Assembly: GCA_947561585.1 (NCBI GenBank) | Contig: CANNZV010000517.1 | Coordinates: 124,001-188,000 of the forward strand | DNA: 64,000 nucleotides | Direction: 5' to 3' | Source of the DNA: Caprella mutica | Taxonomy: Eukaryota; Arthropoda; Malacostraca; Amphipoda; Caprellidae | Part shown: piece after piece, positions 49,417-61,400 of the stretch | Position numbering within the stretch: position 1 is the stretch's first letter | Layout: the number at the start of each line of letters is the position of its first letter | Translations under genes and position numbers: made by a program | The notes under the pieces: model-generated | Seen by the model: only the letters and a program-made list of their open reading frames with translations | Databases searched by the model: none | What the model was told of the DNA's origin: nothing

Positions 49417-52400
49417 CTGTAAAATAGGAAGAGAAACAACTGAGATATCCGAATTTTTGGGCAAGTGCCTATTTTGACGATCGAAAATTATAATAATATA
49501 ATTTCATTTACTAGTTTCGTTTGAATATTAAGAGCTTTAAGGGTGGAACCCCTTGGTCCCCGAACTGTTGTAATTTGGAATATGAACTGTTTTTTCTTTT
49601 TCACAATGTTTATAGTTTTTTAAACCTAGAGCGACCAGAAAAAATATATACCAATATAAATCAGCTGGGCCTCATCAGACCGGTCATAATTTAACAGTTA
49701 AAATCTACTTTAGATCTTAATTTCAATGAAAATCTTAAAATTCCAATGCAGCTTACCTGGTATACCATATCCGGAGGAAGCACAGGTGGTGGAAGTGGTA
49801 GAGTGGAGGTGTAACTGTGAACTGTTCCGTGTTTGCTGTTTGAGTAGAGGTGCGCCTTTTGCTTCTCGGAATGAAGGGGGGAAAGAACGGAGGAGTGGTC
49901 ATCCCCCTTTGACAGCAGTGGGGGAGCGGGGGAAGCTATTGTAGTGCTGGTGGTGGCTGGACTCTTGATTGAAGACACACGACAAACCTACAACATGGAG
50001 GTAAAAATATATAAAAGTATGACTTTACTTCGTTCTGGACATTATAAAAAAAATTACCGTCGAATTTAAAATTATTCATTCTTTGAAACTATTCTATTTC
50101 GAATTAAACTGGTATACAGTGGAATATTATTTCCTAGAAAATCCTCTTTTTTTCCGGTGAAAATGTTTAACCCTTTTTTCCATAAGGCGACGAAAATGTA
50201 TCCTTCCAAATGATGAATTTTGCGAAATTTTTGAGATATTTTCCTTAAGCAATCGGATAAACTTTTCCGTACATTAGATCACATGTGCACGGTTACCTAA
50301 GTTAGTCACAATTGTGATTTTTTTTATTAAACAGATGTTTTTTATTGTTTAATATGCGTTTCTTACCTACATGCTACAAAAATATCATAAATATTCCCGT
50401 TTTGACACTCTCAAATAATCAGGTAATAAATGTTTAACACAGCTTGTACTCACCCTAGCACTAAGTCGGCACATGATAGCCACCACGACAGCGATGAAAA
50501 GAACGGACCCCAGCAGAATGCTCACCAGGAACGAGTCAACTCCATTGGTTGGTTCACTGGTCACCTTCGTATTGGAATTTTGGTAGGGCGTTGCTGAGAA
50601 AATAAGGGGGGAAAGTTAATTAGCTTAGAAATAAACTATTATATAAAAAAACTAAAAATTTAAGAAAAAATAATCGGGACTGATAATATTCTAGTTCTTA
50701 TAGAAGGTTAAGTAGAGGTTGAAAATGAAATTGATTGATCTTTGCTCTAAATGTATGAAACAAGTTTTCTTATTCAGTGTAATCATCTTTAATCATACAT
50801 AATTACCATATATCTTTTAACATTAATACATCACTTCAATCAACTTTTAACTAAGAGTCACGCGTTATTTGCACTTAAGGAAATAACATTTAACTGATAG
50901 CACCAATGCTACTGAAAGGAAAGAATTAGTTATTTATCAATATGAATAATACTCTATATTATAATAATATTAATAATACTATAATAATAATACTATAATA
51001 ATACTCTATTGAAAACGAAAACGATGCAGAGTAAAAAAAAAAAAACTTTAAAATCACATATGAAAATACAAATATATGAGAGAAAAAAATAATATCAAAA
51101 ATAATTTTCAAGCCCATTTATAAACTCCAGTATAGAACTGGATTTTTTTTGGGAAAGAACTGGATCTTTTCGGGAAAGAACTGGATCTTTTCGGGAAAGA
51201 ACGATCTTTTCGGGAAAGAACTGGATCTTTTCGGGAAAGTACTGGATTTTTTTTCCATCCAAAAAAAAAGATAAATAGTTACCTGGCAAGACTCTAAGGT
51301 AGACCTCTCTGTAAGAGTAGCCAGATTTGTTGATGCCAAGGCACACATAGAAACCTTGGTCTTCCTCTTTAGCATCCTCAATGTTGAGGTTGTATACGAA
51401 GGCAGTACCAGTAGAATGGCCGCTTCCCCCGTAAGTGGGGATGGATGTAAGAAGGGGAGTGGGAGAGTCTGTCTTTCGAAGAGTCTTGAACTTCTTACCA
51501 TTCAGTTCGATGGTTTTGTTATTTCCTTGCACCCTCAGAAATGGTAATTCTTTTAGCCACTGAAAAGATTAAAAAAATTATTTTATCACTTTCCCGAGTA
51601 AGCTAAATTACGAATTATCGGTCAGTTTCATATCTTCGGTCATATAAGAAAAAACGATGTTGCAATTGTTACTTAATTTTTATTTCAGTTGTGGTATCCA
51701 TGATACCTGCAGATATCATGGATACCAACTAAAATAAAGATTAAATAACAACTGTAATATACAACTGTAATTTATAATGCAATAAATATACCATTCCATT
51801 GGTGAGTCATAACACAACTATTTATTAATAACATGTTTAAAATGAATATTGACCCATCGGTGGGTCAAATCGCGATATTGGAATGGCAGGCTTGACCCAC
51901 CGGTGGGTCAAATCGCGATATTGGAATGGCAGGCTTGACCCACCGGTGGGTCAATATGCAGGGAGCCATTTAAAGCATATTTCCTCCTTGCGAATTCATT
52001 TTATATGAAGAATTTCCTTTTCCAAATGTATCCTTTAGTTACTCACACTAATTTCTGGCATGACCTCAGTCGTGACGGTACACTGTAGAGTCGTATTTCC
52101 ACCCATGAAAACTGTGGTGTTGAAGGCACCGTCCACCATTACTCTGTTGTTGACATCGATAGCTGTGGACGTCTTGTCGACCGCTAAAATGAGTACAAAA
52201 TAGACACCATTAGGTTTGCAATCAGGGAGAGAATACTGTAACATCAGTTTAAAGATAACAGCATTCATAAAACAATATCATATATAAATAATCCTTCGTG
52301 TAGAATTCAAGGTAAAATAAACATAATTCAACGAGGGAAAAATTTGTATGAAGTAAATTCATAAAAATACTATCAGAGAAGTATTCATTGTAATAACATC

Positions 52401-55400
52401 TACTTAACAGACTTCTAATTTCTTAATATTTAAAAAACAAATTCACACACTAAGCAGAATTTTTAAACTGTTAAATAATTATCAAAATGACTTGTTATAC
52501 AACTGACATGGTACATACTAATGCTCAATCTATACTATAATAAGAGCCGCGTCTGTCTATCCGTGTGTCACAAAAGGGGTTAAACAGTCATTCTATCAAC
52601 AGCGCCTCATAAAGTTTGTCGAAATAAAAGAAAAATAAAAGAAACAGTAATAATTTGATAAGGAAACCTAATAATTTGCTGCAGTATCATTGATACGGGG
52701 GTCACACTAAAATTATTAATTAAAGAAATAAAAGTTTTGTCCACAATGAGTAAAATAATTTAGTATTCAATCATTAACCCTACCTCTGACTTTGAGGGTA
52801 AAATTAGCACTAGCAGTTCCCAGAATATTCTTAGCGGTGCATGTGAAGACACCAGAAACTTCGGCCCGGGGATCTTTGATCACTAGCCGGCCATCCGAAT
52901 TATCGAGAGGGAGACCATCCTGGGGAAAATAGAGTATGAGTAAACTAAACCTTAATTCATATAAAAAAATATACAAATAAGTATTTATAGGTTCGGTTCT
53001 TGAAATAATAAACGAATTAGGTATCTAAACATTAATTTATATTAATATTTTCCCTCTTGACGGCATCTGCAGTAGCCATGTAATTATATCCCATTTTGAT
53101 ATGCTAAGCATGGGCCATGACGGATATTTCCGGTCTAGCCCACGAACGTGTTACAGTATTTTTAAAGTTTTGTGTTATTGTAACTCTAATGATCGACAAT
53201 GAAAATAAAATAATTATTAAAAACTAAATAATTAAATGATTGTTTTTTATATCTACGCTACATTCCGAATTTAATAAATCAATTAATTCAGAACACAATT
53301 AAGTTAAAAGGGAACTATGATTAAAAAATATATGAATTATTGATATTCATTGAAATTCTAGTAAGGGAAAAAAATGATGGTTGGTAGGCATACCCAGGCA
53401 AGAAGGAATTATTCCTGGGATATTTCCTCAATATCCCAGGAATAAACCCTTCTTGCCTGGGTAAAAAAGATTAGGAATTTTCTTGGACTAGACCATTTAT
53501 GATTTATCCCGTTTTCTCTTTTAATCATTTACTATTGAGCTTATATACTGATTAAAAGTTAATGAAATCAGTAGCATCATTAAATAATTTAACAGTATCA
53601 AGTATCACTGCAGTGAAGTGGAAGAAATTAATTAGCTAATTATTAGAAGATTATTTATCAATCGTAAATGTTCGATCAGCTATAACGGATTTTAAAATAA
53701 AAATGGCATCATTAGCCAGATCTAATTAAAAGTTTTATATCTTCAGATTAGGTTTCCTATGTATGCCTGTATTATCCATGTAGTGACTACAGTTTAATTA
53801 TCATTATAGCTAGTGTTGCGATCATTTTCAGATCAATTCCATAAAACCATCTAAAGCTAAAGGTCAATATTGATTACGCTTCATTTTGACGCCAGTGGAG
53901 AAAAAAAGGAGACGAATGTTGTCTGATAATGATTGGATCAAGGAGAAGTAAAATCACATTGAACAAAGTTTCATGGCACAACATTGCCCCAATGTTCCAA
54001 TATTGTCACAACATTGTCCCAATATTGTTACAACATTGTCCCAATATTGTTACAACATTGCCCCAATATTATTACAACATTGCCCCAATATTATTACAAC
54101 CAACACCTTGCCAATAGTTTTAAAATATTGGGATAATGCTGCTCGATATAATTTGCTACCTGTACAAAATAGTTAGTAAACACAGTAGGTAGGGCCAAAT
54201 AATATAGAGATGAAGCTAGAAAAGAAGGATTTATTCCTGTGATATTAAGGGAATAGCCCAGGCAAGAAGGATTTATACCTGGGATATTAAGGGAATATCC
54301 CAGGCAAGAAGGATTTATACCTGGGATATTAAGGGAATATCCCAGGCAAGGATTTATTCGTGGGATATTAAGGGAATATCCCAGGCAAGAAGGATTTATT
54401 ACCTTAATTTCCTAGGAACAAACCCTTCTTGCCTGGGATATATTTCCCCTAACTTCCTTTCTGGTACTAACGTAGCTTAAATCCACCTGTACGATTTGCT
54501 ATTTTTCCCGAAATATCACCCGCCACATTACGGCACTCACTTTACTCCACTTTATTTCCGGGGGTGGGAAGCCCTCCGCGTAGCACTCAAGTGTCACATC
54601 AGTGCCAGCGTTCACTATCACGGGATTGGGGGGGAGGACCCGGGTGAGGGTGGGGGGAAGGAGCTGGTGGTCCCCCCGGGGAAGCTCTCCATCTGAAACG
54701 AAAAGTTGAAGAGTGAAAATAATTGCCAAATTTTGTAGAATAATAAGCAGCTTCTTAAATAATATAGAATATTGTTACTTATTCAAAAACATTAGTAATA
54801 TTATTTATATATATAGTCAATACACTATATTTTAAAACGTCCCAGTTAGCAAAATATAGTCAATACACTATATTTTAAAACGTCCCAGTTAGCAAAATAT
54901 AGTCAATACACTATATTTTAAAGCGTCCCAGTTACCAAAATATAGTCAATACACTATATTTTAAAACGTCCCAGTTAGCAAAATATAGTCAATACACTAT
55001 ATTTTAAAACGTCCCAGTTAGCAAAATATAGTCAATACACTATATTTTAAAGCGTCCCAGTTACCAAAATATAGTCAATACACTATATTTTAAAGCGTCC
55101 CAGTTAGCAAAATATAGTCAATACACTATATTTTAAAGCGTCCCAGTTACCAAAATATAGTCAATACACTATATTTTAAAACGTCCCAGTTAGCAAAATA
55201 TAGTCAATACACTATATTTTAAAACGTCCCAGTTAGCAAAATATAGTCAATACACTATATTTTAAAGCGTCCCAGTTACCAAAATATAGTCAATACACTA
55301 TATTTTAAAGCGTCCCAGTTACCAAAATATAGTCAATACACTATATTTTAAAACGTCCCAGTTACCAAAATATAGTCAATACACTACAATCATCTACATA

Positions 55401-58400
55401 CTAGCATATCACTGTCAGTGTTTATACGATTGATTGACATGGTAGTAACAATCTTTTTCGCAATGTCAGTGAAATGGTATTATCACTGGCAAAATATAAT
55501 TATGCAGTAGCAATTGAACCTAAAGAACAATTCCGTCACTACTATTATTTATAATTTAATATATAGTCGTTTTCATCACTTTTGCACCCTTTTGAGTTAT
55601 TAATCCAGTATTGAGTCATTGGTAATTAGTAATCACATTATTAGAGTAAAATGTTACTTATTTAACAATTGCACTACAGGGTGGCGCAAAAAAAAGGAAA
55701 CCCATTTTCAAATTAGTTTATTTTACAAACTATCAAAACTAGAAGTTTTCTAAAAACACAGTTTTATTCGTTTACTTTTTTTGCATCTATCTTGATAATC
55801 TGTTAAGAGATACAATAAAAATTGAACATCCTGCGGCGAATTAAAAAAAGGTACCTAAAAATGGCTTGCGCGAGCACGAAATACGCAAAAAAAATTTAAT
55901 AATAGGAATAATTTATTTCCATATATGGTAGTAGTAAAAATTTAATACTAGAATTTTTCATTCAATTAACGTCTTTGTTATTGACTCTTTCATTCATGGA
56001 AATACATCTTCATCACCAATCACGATATCTTCTACAAAATGTGCATTTTTTTGCAGAAACCATTTTGCAAAATTCAGACGGTGCGGTAAATCAGTTCTAA
56101 GAGTTCGAGCCTTACATGCTTCTTAAAAGGATAATATTCTAAATCGTGTTTAACAATTTAGTGAAATGTGTCTTAAATGAAATCCAATTCTTACCATCTG
56201 ATTTATATTTTTGTATTATCAATTTGCTGTATTGCTGTTCATGAAAAAGATTAATGTTTTCATGTGTTCATTCTTTTCTCCTGCGACATGATCACTTTTT
56301 GTTAAAATTTAAAGTGGTTTCTTCATTTTTTTTACTTATTAACATTTGTCAATACAATTTATAGTTGGTGGAAATTTTTGCAGAAAGCATTGTTCAAAAT
56401 GAGGTTGAACCTGTGAAAAGCTTCCAGTGTTTGAAAATATTGTCACAACAAAAACTCTGTTCTATTGAAAGCTGCCTTTTGAGGGTATCGAATAGGATAT
56501 GAAGATTAATGGCGAGATGATTTTATAAAGATATCAATTTTACCTTCAAAAACAACTTTCAAATGGTAATTAATTGTTTTATTTTCTCTTATTTGTTACA
56601 AAAAATAGTAGAATTTAATGTCTTTACATCCATATAAAATGAAGTATATCTCCTATGATTTTTTTCATATATTTCATGCTCGCGCAAGCTATTTTTAGGT
56701 GCCTATTTTTAATTCGCTGCAGAAAAACAAATAAAACTGTGTTTTTAGAAAATTTCTAGCTTTGATAGTTTGTCATATGAATTAGTTTGAAAAATGTATT
56801 TCCTTTTTTTTGCGCCACCCTGTACATGAAACCTCAAACACGAGATAAAGTTGTCCCCTTCTACCTAATAATTATCGCCTACCTAACTATATAATCTTAA
56901 GTGAAGTAATACCCTACGTATATGTATTGCCTATACCTAGCAGCACAATAAAGATATTTGGTTATGAACGTATAACCTTTCTTAGCTACCACCTACCTAG
57001 CACTACAATCAGTTCTACCGTATAACATTACTTAGCTACCACCTACCTAGCACTACAATCAGTTCTACCGTATAATATTACTTAGCTACCACCTACCTAG
57101 CACTACAATCAGTTCTACCGTATAACCTTACTTAGCTACCACCTACCTAGCACTACAATCAGTTCTACCGTATAACCTTACTTAGCTACCACCTACCTAG
57201 CACTACAATCAGTTCTACCGTATAATATTACTTAGCTACCACCTACCTAGCACTACAATCAGTTCTACCGTATAACCTTACTTAGCTACCACCTACCTAG
57301 CACTACAATCAGTTCTACCGTATAACCTTACTTAGCTACCACCTACCTAGCACTACAATCAGTTCTACCGTATAACCTTACTTAGCTACCACCTACCTAG
57401 CACTACAATCAGTTCTACCGTATAATATTACTTAGCTACCACCTACCTAGCACTACAATCAGTTCTACCGTATAACATTACTTAGCTACCACCTACCTAG
57501 CACTACAATCAGTTCTACCGTATAACCTTACTTAGCTACCACCTACCTAGCACTACAATCAGTTCTACCGTATAACCTTACTTAGCTACCACCTACCTAG
57601 CACTACAATCAGTTCTACCGTATAACATTACTTAGCTACCACCTACCTAGCACTACAATCAGTTCTACCGTATAACCTTACTTAGCTACCACCTACCTAG
57701 CACTACAACGTACCATTTTATTTAGTTCATCACCATTTAAATATATTTTTTTCTGTTTAGCGTAGCATTTCATATCAGGTTTTAATTTAGAAATTCGTAA
57801 ATATTTTTATTTTCCACAAGTTTGTGAGACTTTATTTGGGACGTAATAAAACAATCTAATAAAACCTACCTAGCACCACAATTTTGTAGGTGAAGTTAGC
57901 GGTGCCGAATCCATTTACTCCTCGACAGGTGTATTTCCCTGAATCGTTCGGTTCGACATCTCTCATCTTCACATGGTTGTTCTTCACTGTGTAGCGGTCC
58001 CAAAAGTTACTAATTTCTTCGCCATCCTGAAAAAATGGTGAAAAAACAGTTACGAAAAGATATAAAAATGAATAATTGAAATCGATTCACCAAAATAATA
58101 GAGAACTATAGAGAACTATTCTGTAGTTATCTATGACAAAAATATATCTACACATAATTTAATTTATGTATGTAAGGAACGATTAACATTATTACTGAGT
58201 TATGAATAGGGTTGTGACAATATGTGTTTAAAATCATAGATCCTGAAAATACTATAGACGGATTGAATTAAAGACTATTAAAACAGCGGTATATAGTATT
58301 CGATACCATTTCATTTTTTTTTGTCTATGATTTTCTTAAGATGTTTTATTTTAAAAGCATATTGTCACAACTCTAGTTATGAAGTACACGAGTAACAAAG

Positions 58401-61400
58401 GACATGAGTTATGAAACGCACTTGAGTTATGAAGTAGTTTTCTATGTTTAAATTATAGAAAACGATACACGTCAATACGTTAAGAATTTCGTCTTAGTTG
58501 ACCATAGTTTTCTATGATTTTAATCTTAGAAAATCTTAGAAAGGAACGAAAACTTCATAACTCAGGAGTCTCACTGTTAATTTCAATGACAGTGTCTCCT
58601 TATATTAACAGTAAAAAATGTCAAGTAACTACCAATAGAAATCTATTGGATACAAATACTTTAAAAGGAAAAACCAGTCAAATTGACTAAAGAATTTCTA
58701 AAACTATTATTCCATATAACAAAGCAACATAATAACAAAAGTTGTTTAAATGAAGATACAGAAGACAGAGAATAAATTTGAAGTACTAAAGACCGTCACT
58801 GAAGTTAATGGAAACCCATGGGAGTGGTTACAGTGTCACTTCGAACTGGAATTCGAAAGCCTTAGTAATTCGTATGAGAGAATGAAATCATACTGCAGAT
58901 GTACAGATTGTGTTACTGCGGATATAACTCGCTAAATTGGGCGAAAAAAAACAAGGAAATCATTATATGGCGAAAGGAAATGAAGTTGAATAAAAGTCAT
59001 TTCAATATGCAATCGACGTTAAAATAATAAGAAGTTCTAGGTTGGATATTATTTTGTAGCAAAGATTATAACAGTTAGAAAGAGTTAGGATACGTTATAT
59101 ATTCCGGTCTAAAATGAGCAAACTAATTCTGCTAATCTTAGGGAATAGAAAAACAGAATAACTAAGTTTTGATTGAATAACTTTCATTATGAAGTTTCTG
59201 TAAATCTGTTGTATTTTTCGTCAACTTTATACTGTAATATCTTTTGAGCAATGATTAATTACAAAAATGAACTACTTTTTCGTTACGAGTGGGTTTAATA
59301 TTTTTTTTCTTATTTGTAATCAAGTAGGATTAGTTTATCATTGAATTAATTTCCAGATGAATTTTGAATTGATAGAAATAATACGTAGTACTTTATTTAA
59401 CATTTTAATTTAATTGATTGCATAAAAACCCAAAATAGTTTTTTTTCATGGATAACAAATTGTCTTCTGATTTTGAAAGCATTTTTGGATATTTTATTAT
59501 TCATTGAAAAAAATTTCTTTCGGTTTCTTTTGCAAATGGTCAAATTTATTTGGATCTAAAATGAAACACCCTTTATAAATGGTACATTATTGAGTTATGA
59601 ATGACCTTGACCTTTGACCCGTTCGTTCCCAAAACCTAAACTAATAGTTCCTGGACATTGACCAATCGTCCCACTAAGTTTCATGCAATATGGTTCAATG
59701 CTTTTTGAGCTATGAACTACATTGACCTTTGACCGGATCGCTCCCAAAATTCTACCAGATGGTTCCTGGACATTGACCAATCGTCCCATCAAATTTCAGG
59801 CAATTCGGCAGAATTATTTTTGAGTTATGAGAATAACAAGATTATAAATAAATAAATAAATGCCGCGTGAAATATAAACCTTCCGCATTCTGCGAAGGTA
59901 ATGACCTGTCATCAGGTCTTAAAATGATCTCTTGTAAAGATCACAATCAAGTCATTTTGCCCTTTTTTCCCCATGTACATGCGATTCAATACCCCATGCT
60001 TTTTTTCTATTGGTACAAAAGTTAAACTTAGAATTCGAAATCCTGAAGAACAGTCGAATCATTTTTGTCCTTGAAAGAAAACAATAATTTGCTAAATCCA
60101 CATTGCGAATGTGATAACAAGAAGCTACTCCTGCAAGATAAATGGCTGAAACATCCAAGAAAATGTCTTCAGAGACTCTACAGCAAAAAGATCACTAGAG
60201 TTCTTTTATGTCGAGACAAGAAGTTTCCGTTCGTTACTTAGTCCAAGTCGGAATCACACAATCTGATTAGCGGATGAAACAAAAAAGCATCGCACGGAAC
60301 TCACGCGTACGTTTGTCGCGCTTCACTAAATGAACTGAGGGTAATAAGCCCTCATTGGCAACACGAGCTAATTTGATTAGCGCTCAAAAAACCTAAATGC
60401 TAATTACTGAAGACCTACTGAAAACACAAATGAGGGGAAATGTGAGGGGAATGTGAATGTGAGGGTAATAAGAATGTGAAGATAATAAGAATGTGAGGGT
60501 AATGAGAATGTGAGGGTAATAAGAATGTGAGGGTAATGAGAATGTGAGGGTAATGAGAATGTGAGGGTAAATGAGAATGTGAGGGTAATGTGAATGTGAG
60601 GGTAAATGCGAATGTGAGGGTAATGTGAATGTGAGGGTAATGTGAATGTGAAGGTAATAAGAATGTGAGGGTAATGAGAATGTGAGGGTAATGTGAATGT
60701 GAGGGTAAATGAAAATATGAGGGTAATGTGAATGTGAGGGTAAATGTTAATGTGAGGGTAAATGTTGATGTGAGGGTAATGTGAATGTGAGGGTAATGTG
60801 AATGTGAGGGTAAATGTTGACGTGAGGGTAAATGTTGATGTGAGGGTAATGTGAATGTGAGGGTAAATGTTGATGTGAGGGTAAATGTTGATGTGAGGGT
60901 AATGTGAATGTGAGGGTAAATGTTGATGTGAGGGTAATGAGAATGTGAGGGTAATGTGAATGTGAGGGTAAATGTTGATGTGAGGATAATGTGAATGTGA
61001 AGGTAATAAGAATGTGAGGGTAATGAGAATGTGAGGGTAAATGAGAATGTGAGGGTAAATGAGAATGTGAGGGTAAATGAAAATGTGAGGGTAATGTGAA
61101 TGTGAGGGTAATGTGAATGTGAGGGTAAATGTTGATGTGAGGGTAAATGTTGATGTGAGGGTAATGTGAATGTGAGGGTAAATGTTGATGTGAGGGTAAT
61201 GAGAATGTGAGGGTAATGTGAATGCGAGGGTAATGTGAATGTGAGGGTAAATGTTGATGTGAGGGTAATGTGAATGTGAAGGTAATAAGAATGTGAGGGT
61301 AAATGAAAATGTGAGGGTAATGTGAATGTGAGGGTAAATGTTGATGTGAGGGTAATGAGAATGTGAGGGTAATGAGAATGTGAGGGTAAATGAAAATGTG

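Noticed and set aside
51095..51282. Extension of FGFRL1 exon 7 into KIQFFPEK-type repeats
   Set aside because: A good donor at 51283/51282 joins the TM exon in phase; the extension is an intronic 21-bp repeat.
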